A DNA stretch of 64,000 nt from NCBI RefSeq assembly GCF_000379485.1, contig NZ_KB902299.1, positions 124,001-188,000 on the forward strand, given 5' to 3'. This document shows, piece after piece, positions 56,747-64,000 of this stretch. The translations under genes were made by a program, and so were the position numbers. A model generated the notes under the pieces. That model had not been told where the DNA came from. It did no database searches and saw only the letters and a program-made list of their open reading frames with translations. The DNA comes from Wenxinia marina DSM 24838 (lineage in GTDB: Bacteria; Pseudomonadota; Alphaproteobacteria; Rhodobacterales; Rhodobacteraceae). Each line of letters starts with the position of its first letter. The first letter of the stretch is position 1.

Positions 56747-58303
56747 TCAGTCCTGTTGGTCGGCCTGCGCCGGGTCATTGTCCGCGTCGGCGGCCGGGGC
56801 GTCGGTGTCCGGTTCGTCGTCGGCCGGATCGGTCGCCGGATCGCTCGTCTGCGCGCTGCCGGTCTTGGTGACGCGGCGCGGATCGCTGTCGAGCACCAGC
56901 CCCAGCGCATCAAGCTTGGCGTTGGTCGCGGCGATCTCGGCCAGCACGGCGTCGGGGTTGCGGCCCTGTCGGGCGATCACCTCGGCCAGCGTCATGGTGC
57001 CCGAGCGGATCGACAGCAGGTTCGCCATCGCGTCCTTCTGCGGATCGACCGCCTCGAACTTCGGCGGCGACCATTCGACCGGCACGGTCGGCGACGGGAT
57101 CTGGCCCGCCGCCCACGCGGCTTCCGTGAACCAGCGCCAGACCGGCGCGCAGAGCATCGGAATGAACAGCTGCCATTGCACCGCGTCGATCTGGCGGCGG
57201 AACTCCACGAGCCCGGCCCGGATCGAGGAATAGTTGACCTGGCTGAGATCGCCGGTCAGCAACTCATAGGGCACCCGGAACCCGGCCGAGATCGTGTGCA
57301 GGCTGGCCCGCTTGTATTCGCCATAGCCGCCGGTGGCGGACGGCTGGTTGAACCGGATGTCCTTGCCGCCGCGGGCATAGGCGATCAGCCCCGGTTCGAA
57401 CTGCTCGACCCGGTTGCCGTCGGCATCGACCACGGAGGGCGCGATGCCCTGTTGCGCCTCGTCGTCGCCGAAGACGATGGCGGTGACGCAGGCCTCGGTC
57501 TTCTTGCGGACCAGTTCGGCCACCTCGTAATCGTCGAGATCGCGCAAGCTGCGGATCACCGGCGCACCCCAGGGAACGCCACGCGCCTGCGTGCGCTGCT
57601 TCTCGTAGACATGAGCGATCTCGGTCGCGGGGACCGGGCGGCTCTGCAGGCCGTTCTGCAAGGCCCCGTAGGCGTCGCCCGGGTGCTCGGCATGGAGCCA
57701 ATAGGCCCGGCGCTTGCCGACCGGGTCGAACTCGATCCCTTGGACCAGCCGCCCCGCGCCGAGGACGCCGGACTTGGTCGCGTCCAGGAAGTCGGCCTCC
57801 AGCACCTGCAGCTGCAGCGGGACCGGCAGACCGTCGCTGGCGCGCCGCAGCCTTCGACGGACCAGGACCTCACCCGCCTCGACCATCTCGCGGCAGATCA
57901 GCGTCTGCAGCCCGTAGAAGTCGAGCTGGCCGTCGGCGTCGCAGTCCGCCGTCCAGCGCTCGAACAGCGTATCCACCTTCCGGTCCAGCGTGTCGTCGCC
58001 GCTGGCGGCGCGGGGCATGATGCCCGCGCCGATGATGTTGTTGACCAGCACCGCCACGGCCTTGGCCGCATGCGGGTTGTTGCGCACCAGATCGCGCATC
58101 CGGTCGCGAAGCAGCGCCCCGGCGACGCCGATCTCGGTGTCGGCTGAGGATCCCGGCGCGCGCCAGCCCTCCGTGCGCCGCCCGCGCGCGGCACCGTCAT
58201 AGCCCCGCGTCAGGGTCTCGAAGGCCTGACGCGCCATCACACGGCGCGCCGCCATGCGCGGCGCCACCGATGCGATGGCATGGTCGAACCAGTTCGCCGA
58301 CAT
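56747..58303 (-). CDS. Phage portal protein, lambda family
   Basis: The 518-aa protein starts MSANWFDHAIASVAPRMAAR and has the lambda B-type core: GVAGALLRDRMRDLVRNNPH, FEVRS-like VLEADFLDATKSGVLGAGRL, QVNYSSIRAGLVEFRRQIDA and IARQGRNPDAVLAEIA. It forms the DNA gateway of the capsid. The acidic, Ala/Asp-rich C-terminus after GSAQTSDPATDPADDE is low-complexity. It overlaps the gpW-like stop by one base. Confidence 0.9.
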   Translation of the reverse strand: MSANWFDHAIASVAPRMAARRVMARQAFETLTRGYDGAARGRRTEGWRAPGSSADTEIGVAGALLRDRMRDLVRNNPHAAKAVAVLVNNIIGAGIMPRAASGDDTLDRKVDTLFERWTADCDADGQLDFYGLQTLICREMVEAGEVLVRRRLRRASDGLPVPLQLQVLEADFLDATKSGVLGAGRLVQGIEFDPVGKRRAYWLHAEHPGDAYGALQNGLQSRPVPATEIAHVYEKQRTQARGVPWGAPVIRSLRDLDDYEVAELVRKKTEACVTAIVFGDDEAQQGIAPSVVDADGNRVEQFEPGLIAYARGGKDIRFNQPSATGGYGEYKRASLHTISAGFRVPYELLTGDLSQVNYSSIRAGLVEFRRQIDAVQWQLFIPMLCAPVWRWFTEAAWAAGQIPSPTVPVEWSPPKFEAVDPQKDAMANLLSIRSGTMTLAEVIARQGRNPDAVLAEIAATNAKLDALGLVLDSDPRRVTKTGSAQTSDPATDPADDEPDTDAPAADADNDPAQADQQD

Positions 58304-58509
58304 CAGCGATCCCCGCGCGAGAAGCCAGCCAGCCCGGCCACCGGCAGTGGTCGTGTGGTCCCCACGATGGAGCGCTCGATGGTGCGGATGCGGGCCAGCA
58401 GATCCTCGGCCGAGCCGTAGTCCACCGACTTGCCGTCATAGCTGACCCGGGTCGTGCCGCTGGCATAGGCCCGGCGCAGCGCCGAGAGCTCGGTTTCCGT
58501 CCAGTCCAT
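58303..58509 (-). CDS. gpW-like head-tail joining protein
   Basis: The 68-aa product reads MDWTETELSALRRAYASGTT, then VSYDGKSVDYGSAEDLLARI, the pattern of the gpW/GP9 family: two helices and a beta hairpin with a Y-x-S motif. Position between large terminase and portal agrees. Confidence 0.8.
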   Translation of the reverse strand: MDWTETELSALRRAYASGTTRVSYDGKSVDYGSAEDLLARIRTIERSIVGTTRPLPVAGLAGFSRGDR

Positions 58510-58591
58510 GCCCTTCGCTCCCGCTCAGTGCGTTCGTTCCCTTGCGACGCTCCACTGGAGCCTCGCATCCGCTGCGCGGACCGGTCCTCAC

Positions 58592-60595
58592 TCAGAACCA
58601 TCCTCCGCGCCGCCCGAGCCAGTCGGAGCGGCGCTTGCCCTGCGGGGCCTGTCCCGGCCGGTTGATCTGCCCGGCAGGATCGGGGTCGGTGGGGGCCGCC
58701 CCGAGCTGATCCTCGAGGTCGCGCCATTTCTCGTCGGGCCAGCGGTCCGCGCCGGCGATCCAGGCGGCGGCGCGGGCATAGACCCGGCAATCCAGCGCCT
58801 CGTTGCGTTCCCGCAGCTTCTGCCATTCCAGCCGGGCGAAGCCGCGCTTCGTGCGCACCGTCACCAGCTGTTCGGCCACGAACTGCTTCAGCCATTCATT
58901 CTCGACCCAATGCGGCAGATGGACCGAGCCGGGCGGGAACGCCGCCCCGTCGGCCATCTCCTCCTCGGTCGGCCGCGCCAGCCTCAGGAAGCGGTAGGTC
59001 TCGGCCTTGAAGGTCGAGACCGCCACGGTCCAGAGCCGAGCACCGCGACGCAGGCGTTTCCCGCCCTCGGTCGCGTCGACAAACGTCGGCCCCGAGACCG
59101 GGCTCGAGCGGTTGAACCCCTCGACGCCTTTCACCGGCGACACTTGCCCAAACCCCTGCGCCCGCGACCAGGAATAGACCGCCGGGGCCTCGTAGCCGGT
59201 GTCGATGGCGAGCCGCGCGATCCTGAGATGCGCGCCGCGTTCATGCGGCCAGGACCGGTCCAGCAGCGCTGTCAGTTCCGACCATGCGTCGTGCCGGTCG
59301 GGGCCGCCCTCGATGACGACGTGATCGACGAGCCACGACTCAAGTCCGCGGCCCCAGGCCCAGACATCGACCTCGATCCGGTCCTTCTGGACGTCGGCCC
59401 CGGCGGTCAGGAACAGCCCGCCCGCAGGCACCGTGCCGGATGTCCAGCGCTCGCGCCGGTCGTAAAGCCGCTGCCAGTCCGGGGCTTCGCCGGTCTCGAC
59501 CCAGGTCTCGCCGAGGATCGTGTTGCGGAACGCCTTGATCGCCTCGTCCGACCCCTGCGCCGCGCCCCATGCCCGTACGATCCGCTCCCAGCTCAGCCAG
59601 CCGATCGGCGAGTAGAGCGCCGAGAGGTGATACCCGACCGTGGTCGGATCGGCGGCCGTGGCGGTCGCCCGCCATTCGCCGCCCTCCAGCATCGCCGTCT
59701 TGTGGTGCTCCGCGATGGGCGTCTCGCAGCCCTCGCAGTGATACTCCGCCGTCTCCGGGCGGCCCTTCTGCCAGCGCAGCCGGTCGAACTTCAGCCACTG
59801 CATCGCACCGCAATGCGGGCACGGCACGAAGAACCGGCGCTGGTCGCTGGCCTCGTATTCCCGCTCGATGCGCGACATCCCCCGGATCGTCGGGGTCGAG
59901 ACGAGCAGCACCTTGCGGCGGTGAGCGAAGGTCAGAGACCGCGCCTCCGCCAGCGTGACCGGGTCGCCTTCCTCTTCGGCCGAGGCGGGATAGGCGTCGA
60001 CCTCGTCGAGGAAGATGTAGCGTGCCGGGGTCGAGCGCAGGCCGACCGCCGAGTTCGCCCCGGTCATGATCAGGATGCCCCCCGCGAATTCCTTGGACAG
60101 CATGGTGTTGCCCGCGTCACGCGAGCGCGCCGGTTTGACCCGCTCCCGCAGCTCGGGGCTTTCGTCGATCAGCGGGTCGATCCGCTGGCGCGAGTTGCGC
60201 TTGGCCAGTTCCACTGTCGGCTGGACCGCCAGCATGGGGCCCGGCGCCTGGTGGATCGCGAACCCGATCCAGTTGTTGCCGGCCTCGGTCGCCCCGACCT
60301 GCGCCGCCTTCATGAACACGATCCGCTGCGTGGGGTCGCCGGGCGACAGCCGGTCCATGATCTCGCGCATGTAGGGCGTGCGCACCGTGCGGTATCGCCC
60401 GGGCTCGGCCGAGGCGCGGCCAGAAAGCATCCGGTGCCGGTCCGCCCATTCTGACACGGTCAGGTCCGGGTCGGGTCGCAGCCCGTTGCCCCAGGCGCGC
60501 AGTATCTCGCCCGCGCCGTCGAAGTCCGTCAGCGCGTCATGATCACCGGAAGTCGGGCCGGACCTCGGCGAGTTCGTCGAGGTGGGCGCGTACAT
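58592..60595 (-). CDS. Phage terminase large subunit, GpA family
   Basis: The 667-aa packaging motor has VSEWADRHRMLSGRASAEPG, IVFMKAAQVGATEAGNNWIG (Walker A-like), YIFLDEVDAYP (Walker B), LLVSTPTIRGMSRIEREYEA, a CPHCGAMQ/CEGCETP zinc pair and the nuclease domain with LFLTAGADVQKDRIEVDVWA. All are GpA family features. Start ATG 60595 overlaps the small subunit by 53 bp; an internal start is possible. Confidence 0.9.
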   Translation of the reverse strand: MYAPTSTNSPRSGPTSGDHDALTDFDGAGEILRAWGNGLRPDPDLTVSEWADRHRMLSGRASAEPGRYRTVRTPYMREIMDRLSPGDPTQRIVFMKAAQVGATEAGNNWIGFAIHQAPGPMLAVQPTVELAKRNSRQRIDPLIDESPELRERVKPARSRDAGNTMLSKEFAGGILIMTGANSAVGLRSTPARYIFLDEVDAYPASAEEEGDPVTLAEARSLTFAHRRKVLLVSTPTIRGMSRIEREYEASDQRRFFVPCPHCGAMQWLKFDRLRWQKGRPETAEYHCEGCETPIAEHHKTAMLEGGEWRATATAADPTTVGYHLSALYSPIGWLSWERIVRAWGAAQGSDEAIKAFRNTILGETWVETGEAPDWQRLYDRRERWTSGTVPAGGLFLTAGADVQKDRIEVDVWAWGRGLESWLVDHVVIEGGPDRHDAWSELTALLDRSWPHERGAHLRIARLAIDTGYEAPAVYSWSRAQGFGQVSPVKGVEGFNRSSPVSGPTFVDATEGGKRLRRGARLWTVAVSTFKAETYRFLRLARPTEEEMADGAAFPPGSVHLPHWVENEWLKQFVAEQLVTVRTKRGFARLEWQKLRERNEALDCRVYARAAAWIAGADRWPDEKWRDLEDQLGAAPTDPDPAGQINRPGQAPQGKRRSDWLGRRGGWF

Positions 60596-61139
60596 GTTTC
60601 TCCAGGACCTTCTGCATCGCGGCTGGCTCCACGGTGATATGCTGACCCGTCGCCTCGCTGCACGAGGCCGAGAGCTCGGCCGCCATCAGCGCCGCCCCGC
60701 GCGCGGGCCAGGTCACCCATGCGTCCCGTTCCTCCCGCGCCAGCCGGAACACCAGCGCCAGCGCGCGGGCCCGCTCGATCAGCTCCCCCTTCAGCTTCTG
60801 GAGCCGGATGCGCCGCTCCTGCGCCTTCAGCACCTCATTCGCGGTCTTCGCCTGCAGGAAGGTCGTGCCGCCGCCGACGGCGGGAACTGCCAGCCCCTGT
60901 TCGCGGAGCGTGTCGCCCACGGCGGCGACGGCGGCCTCGGGCACCGGCTTCAGCTTCGGCGCGGGCGGCTTTCGGGTCTTGGACGGGTCCGTCGTCTCGG
61001 CACGTCGCGCATCGCTGGCCGCCGCGTTGATGCTGCCGTCGGGATAGAGAACCAGCCGCTCGGCCGTCTTCGCCTTCTGGATCGCGCCGCGCGACAGCCC
61101 GACATGCGCGGCATACTGGCGCTCGCTCATGCCCCGCAT
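60543..61139 (-). CDS. Terminase small subunit-type DNA packaging protein
   Basis: The 198-aa protein opens with a helix-turn-helix (MSERQYAAHVGLSRGAIQKA) and continues with a Pro/Ala linker, then AQERRIRLQKLKGELIERAR, VFRLAREERDAWVTWPARGA and a C-terminal helix, the plan of Nu1-like small terminases that work with GpA. It begins the late operon behind a palindromic operator-like site. Confidence 0.75.
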   Translation of the reverse strand: MRGMSERQYAAHVGLSRGAIQKAKTAERLVLYPDGSINAAASDARRAETTDPSKTRKPPAPKLKPVPEAAVAAVGDTLREQGLAVPAVGGGTTFLQAKTANEVLKAQERRIRLQKLKGELIERARALALVFRLAREERDAWVTWPARGAALMAAELSASCSEATGQHITVEPAAMQKVLEKHVRAHLDELAEVRPDFR

Positions 61140-61170
61140 CGATGGCTCCGATTATCACTCTAAATCATGT

Positions 61171-61189
61171 GCTTATCGAGTTGATAAGC
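61171..61189. promoter_or_regulatory. Palindromic operator-like site in a divergent intergenic region
   Basis: GCTTATC and GATAAGC form a perfect 7-bp inverted repeat with a 5-bp centre, between the late operon (minus) and the 61251 gene (plus). The surrounding 40 bp are AT-rich compared with the genes. A phage repressor or antirepressor could bind here. Confidence 0.5.
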
Positions 61190-61250
61190 GCTGCGGACAG
61201 AGGGAACGTGTCTCCAGAAGGACGAGGCAACTCACCACGGAGCCACCACG

Positions 61251-61523
61251 ATGACCACCCGCCTGAACCCGATCACCACCCCGCGCTTTGAGCTCCGCGC
61301 CGAGAAGGCGCGTCGGAACAAGGAAGCCGCGCTCGCCGCCTTCATCGGCAAGAAGGCCGAGATCGACGAGATGCTCGCCCGCCTGCAGGCGCTCAGCGAC
61401 GACCATTTCAACTGCCACCCCGACGAGGCGGGCTGGGCCATGGTCGGCACCCTCGAACACTACGCCAGCCTCCTGAAGCGCATCACCGACAGCGCTTTCG
61501 GCGAGGGCGAGCACGCCCGCTGA
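61251..61523 (+). CDS. Small prophage protein, unrecognised
   Basis: The 90-aa product (MTTRLNPITTPRFELRAEKA) is helical: RRNKEAALAAFIGKKAEIDE, MLARLQALSDDHFNCHPDEA and VGTLEHYASLLKRITDSAFG. It is divergent from the terminase operon. The conserved look and the clear ribosome context (CACGGAGCC) support a real gene. I know of no function. Confidence 0.55.
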   Translation: MTTRLNPITTPRFELRAEKARRNKEAALAAFIGKKAEIDEMLARLQALSDDHFNCHPDEAGWAMVGTLEHYASLLKRITDSAFGEGEHAR

Positions 61524-61618
61524 TCTCTGGCGACGCCGGATCTCCCGCCGCGCGCCCTGCGCGGCTCGGGGTCGTAGAAGGCGCCGCATGACGCGGGCCC
61601 GAATACGGAGACGACCCC

Positions 61619-62206
61619 ATGACCAAGCTTTCCGATACCCAAGCCATCATCCTCAGCGCCGCCGCACAGCGCGAGGACCGCAACGTCCTGCCGCTCCCCG
61701 GCTCGCTCCGCGGCGGCGCCGCCGCCAAGGTGGTCGGCGCGCTCCTTTCACGCGGGCTCATCGCCGATACGACGACCGACAGCCAGACCAAGGCCGACGC
61801 GGCGCTGAACCGCATCTGGCGCAACGACGAGGACGGCCGCGCCATCATCCTGCACATCACCGATGCGGGGCTCGCCGCCATCGGCATCGAGCCTGAAGGC
61901 GACCACAGCGCTCCCACGGGCGCCAATGAGGCGCCGAGTGCGGAGGCCCCGCAGGACGCTCCGGCCAAAGCCGACCCCGCGCCCATGGCGCGCACGCCGC
62001 GCACGGGCACTAAGCAGGCGAAGCTGATCGAGATGCTCCGCGCCGAGGGCGGTGCGACCATCGACGAGATCGTCGAAGCCACAGGCTGGCAGCCACATAC
62101 GGTCCGGGGCGCCTTCGCAGGCGCGCTCAAGAAGAAGCTCGGGCTCGAAGTCACCTCCGAGAAGGTCGAAGGTCGCGGGCGGGTCTACAGCCTGCCGCGC
62201 GACTGA
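61619..62206 (+). CDS. DUF3489 domain protein
   Basis: The 195-aa product has an N-terminal winged-helix-like part (KLSDTQAIILSAAAQREDRN, LGGAAAKVVGALLSRGLIAD-type) and a C-terminal DUF3489 domain: RTGTKQAKLIEMLRAEGGAT, IDEIVEATGWQPHTVRGAFA and KKLGLEVTSEKVEGRGRVYS. The C-terminal module is a predicted winged helix. A regulatory role in the prophage is likely. Confidence 0.8.
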   Translation: MTKLSDTQAIILSAAAQREDRNVLPLPGSLRGGAAAKVVGALLSRGLIADTTTDSQTKADAALNRIWRNDEDGRAIILHITDAGLAAIGIEPEGDHSAPTGANEAPSAEAPQDAPAKADPAPMARTPRTGTKQAKLIEMLRAEGGATIDEIVEATGWQPHTVRGAFAGALKKKLGLEVTSEKVEGRGRVYSLPRD

Positions 62207-62266
62207 CGCCGCTCAACAAGCAGGTCTGAATGCCGCCGTCCCACATGGGGCGGCGGCTTCCGCGTC

Positions 62267-63052
62267 TCAGAGCGAGATGCTCCAGTAGTCGAGCACCTTG
62301 CGGACATCATCCCGAGGATAGTGTGGGCCAGCCGATGCCAGATCATTGCGAATGGCGGCCTTCCTGCGGTCGGCCGCATCCTTAATCCGCGTTGAGAACT
62401 TGGCCGTGCCGAGCGGGAGCGAGGTCCGGTCGGGCTTCGGCCAGCTCTTCGGATACGCGTCCCAGTTCTCCCATTCGGCAACCTGACCAGCGATGCCCGC
62501 GACATCTTCATGATCGCAGGACCAGCCGTAAAGGTGGAGCGCACAGACGCGAAGCATCATCTTCACGTCGGCCATCACGTCCGTGAACGCCTTCAGCGGC
62601 GTAGGCAGCAGGACCATGTTCGCGACGCAGGAGAAGAAGCGCCTATCCTGAACCACAGCGTTGCTGACCTGGAAGAGAGCATCATCAACGCCCCAGATGT
62701 GGCAGCACGACCAGTTCGGTCGTTCTCCCGCCCGCAGGCCGAGAGCCAGCGTCAGCGCCTTGTTCGCGTGCACGTTTCCTTCGGGTTTGTGGATGCTGAC
62801 GCCTGTCTGGCGGTTGCGGTTCATCTGCGGCTCGGACCAGTTGGATTTGTAGAACAAGCCACGCCGCGCATGCTCAGGATACCAGAGCGGCAGATAATTG
62901 AATGTTTTGGGGTCGACCCATCGCGCTGTCCGCTCGATCAGTCTCATCACATCCGACAGGCTGAGTTCCCGCCGCAGTGCCTCAAGGCCATCCGGAAGCG
63001 TATCCGCGCTGGTCGTTTGCTCGCTGGCGTCCTTCAATATTTCGATCCCCAT
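62267..63052 (-). CDS. Unrecognised protein, possibly an HNH-like nuclease
   Basis: The 261-aa protein has strongly patterned segments: YKSNWSEPQMNRNRQTGVSI, GNVHANKALTLALGLRAGER, PNWSCCHIWGVDDALFQVSN and FSCVANMVLLPTPLKAFTDV. The order CHIW ... N-M-V-L-L-P ... D resembles the His and Asn positions of HNH nucleases, but the first conserved pair of Cys or a clear third His is missing. It lies beside a DNA methylase, as a restriction partner might. I do not recognise a named family. Confidence 0.4.
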   Translation of the reverse strand: MGIEILKDASEQTTSADTLPDGLEALRRELSLSDVMRLIERTARWVDPKTFNYLPLWYPEHARRGLFYKSNWSEPQMNRNRQTGVSIHKPEGNVHANKALTLALGLRAGERPNWSCCHIWGVDDALFQVSNAVVQDRRFFSCVANMVLLPTPLKAFTDVMADVKMMLRVCALHLYGWSCDHEDVAGIAGQVAEWENWDAYPKSWPKPDRTSLPLGTAKFSTRIKDAADRRKAAIRNDLASAGPHYPRDDVRKVLDYWSISL

Positions 63053-63150
63053 CCATACGCTTGGACGGGAAGCATTTCAGGCCCATCCCCAACTTCGGGA
63101 AACCATAGGATCTGAACAGTATCCCGGCAATGCTGAGCCCATGCATGTGG

Positions 63151-63387
63151 TCAGCTGAATCGGCTCTGATTTGACGCGATCCTGACCGCCTCGAACAGCC
63201 GTCGCAGGGCTAAGGACCGCGCGATGCTCACCACGGTGAAGACCGCGCCCATCTGCAGATTCTGCTCCAGCGTTGTGTGCAAGCCGAAGATCGGAAAGAT
63301 CAGGATCTGCGTGACGACGGCGACGCCGTAGCCGATGATGACGTTGGCAACGGACTCGACCAGCGACATGAGGCGCGATTGCTTCAT
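63151..63387 (-). CDS. Small membrane protein, DUF7220-like
   Basis: The 78-aa product (MKQSRLMSLVESVANVIIGY) has two hydrophobic segments and the basic motif ARSLALRRLFEAVR, shared with the 3329-3541 protein. It overlaps the methylase stop as ATGA. The same methylase/DUF7220 order occurs in the decayed prophage. Confidence 0.6.
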   Translation of the reverse strand: MKQSRLMSLVESVANVIIGYGVAVVTQILIFPIFGLHTTLEQNLQMGAVFTVVSIARSLALRRLFEAVRIASNQSRFS

Positions 63388-64000
63388 GCTGTAGTCTTTC
63401 GCTTTCGCGCGGGTTCGGGGGCGGCGTCCGGGTCCGGCATATCCGCGCGGGCTTCGGCATCGTCGCCAAGCCGCTCGGTCCTCACCTCAGCCAAGGTCCG
63501 ACCATCGCCATCGAGGATCGCGTCGCGGCCGGTCTCGGCCTGCCAGCGTTGGACGGCGACATCGACGTAAGCCGGGCTGATTTCCATCGCGAACACGCGG
63601 CGGCCGTTGGCCTCGCCCGCCATGATCTGCGAGCCGGAGCCAGAGAACGGCTCGTAGCAAAGCCCACCGCGGGCGACGTGCTGGCGCATGGGGATGCCGA
63701 AGGCGTCGAGAGGCTTCGGGGTTGGGTGGTCGGGGCGCTCGTCCTTGGCGAAGGACGGCATCTCCCACGTTGAGGGCAACGTCTGCTCGGCGACCTTCGG
63801 TGGGCGGTTCGGGCGGCGCCAGCCCATGAAGCAGGGCTCATGCTTCCAGAGGTAATGCGACCGGGTCAGGACACCGCGATCCTTCACCCAGATGATCTGC
63901 TGATGGACGAAGGCGCCCGCTTTCTCCCAGCAGGCCTCCAGCATCGCCTGGCGGCGCGAGGCGTGCCAGCAGTACCAGGCCGCATCTTCGGCGATGGCTT
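63384..64000 (-). CDS. DNA methyltransferase (ParB-fusion type), C-terminal part
   Basis: The frame runs off the right edge and is the C-terminal 205 codons of a methylase. It has FVHQQIIWVKDRGVLTRSHY, YLWKHEPCFMGWRR and YEPFSGSGSQIMAGEANGRR (SAM-binding segment, FSGSGS), then AMEISPAYVDVAVQRWQAET. All align with the 3558-4820 enzyme. The DPPY motif and any ParB domain would lie outside the window. The C-terminal tail is Asp/Pro-rich. Confidence 0.85.
   Translation of the reverse strand, partial: AIAEDAAWYCWHASRRQAMLEACWEKAGAFVHQQIIWVKDRGVLTRSHYLWKHEPCFMGWRRPNRPPKVAEQTLPSTWEMPSFAKDERPDHPTPKPLDAFGIPMRQHVARGGLCYEPFSGSGSQIMAGEANGRRVFAMEISPAYVDVAVQRWQAETGRDAILDGDGRTLAEVRTERLGDDAEARADMPDPDAAPEPARKRKTTA

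Noticed and set aside
1-64000. CRISPR arrays, tRNA or rRNA genes, insertion sequences with terminal repeats
   Set aside because: No regularly spaced identical repeats, no cloverleaf-like or rRNA sequence and no DDE transposase was recognised by reading; a tool search (tRNAscan, ISfinder) could still find divergent cases.
1-64000. Attachment sites (direct repeats) bounding the prophages or the recombinase module
   Set aside because: No convincing direct repeat pair was found by eye; the intact prophage integrase and probably one end lie outside the window.

Overview
The window is GC-rich alphaproteobacterial DNA, most likely from a Rhodobacterales (Paracoccaceae-type) chromosome or large plasmid. 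This rests on gene family content (DUF6127, DUF6441, DUF7220, DUF2793, a prohead-protease/capsid fusion, DUF2924 with a large serine recombinase) and GC-rich codon use. I see no rRNA, tRNA or CRISPR array. Almost everything is accessory DNA: two related prophages surround a recombinase module, a type I restriction-modification locus and a metal/copper island.

Region A (1-9,823, minus strand) is a decayed prophage. Read in transcription order it holds a doubly frameshifted gene, a winged-helix regulator, a sigma-like factor, a TOPRIM-like protein, a winged-helix replication-type protein next to an array of 17-bp palindromic units, an HTH protein, a ParB/DNA-methylase fusion, DUF7220 and a P27-type small terminase. 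The structural genes are missing. In their place are a serine recombinase, a 5'-truncated DUF2793 tail gene, and frameshifted copies of DUF6127 and of the M15 endolysin, then a spanin cut by the window edge.

Region B (10,059-19,617, plus strand) has a small ORF, DUF2924, a large serine recombinase and an HTH protein, each overlapping the next. A type I R-M locus follows. There HsdM was apparently fused to a half-HsdS, and the reading frame is now split by an exact 20-bp tandem duplication. hsdR and a YgjP-type metallopeptidase complete the locus.

Region C (20,006-39,155) is a metal/copper island. A CadR/PbrR-like MerR regulator sits in the middle. I find four promoters with -35 TTGAA(A/C/G), exactly 19 bp, and a TA-starting -10, all with a CTnnAG-N3-CTnnAG dyad in the spacer. 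They face a CDF/ZIP operon, a 13-gene plus-strand operon (SCO, DsbB, DsbA, PCuAC, SCO, M23, DUF411, ZIP, LspA, Lnt, small membrane protein, acylase-like, CtaG), a Zn/Cd/Pb P1B-ATPase and an L,D-transpeptidase. The picture is metal efflux plus copper delivery and repair of the envelope.

Region D (39,327-61,139, minus strand) is a nearly complete lambda-like siphovirus prophage: small and large terminase, gpW-like, portal, protease-capsid fusion, head-tail proteins, tail tube, a tail chaperone with a canonical -1 slippery heptamer, tape measure, tail tip proteins, DUF6127, endolysin and nested spanins. Two different tail proteins carry a closely similar von Willebrand A domain with intact MIDAS residues inserted at matching boundaries; this is the strongest novelty candidate. 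An opposite-strand HEPN gene interrupts the structural operon.

Region E (61,251-64,000) has a divergent pair of small genes (one with DUF3489), an unrecognised possible nuclease, a second DUF7220 and a DNA methylase running off the window. The DUF7220/methylase pair mirrors the one in region A.
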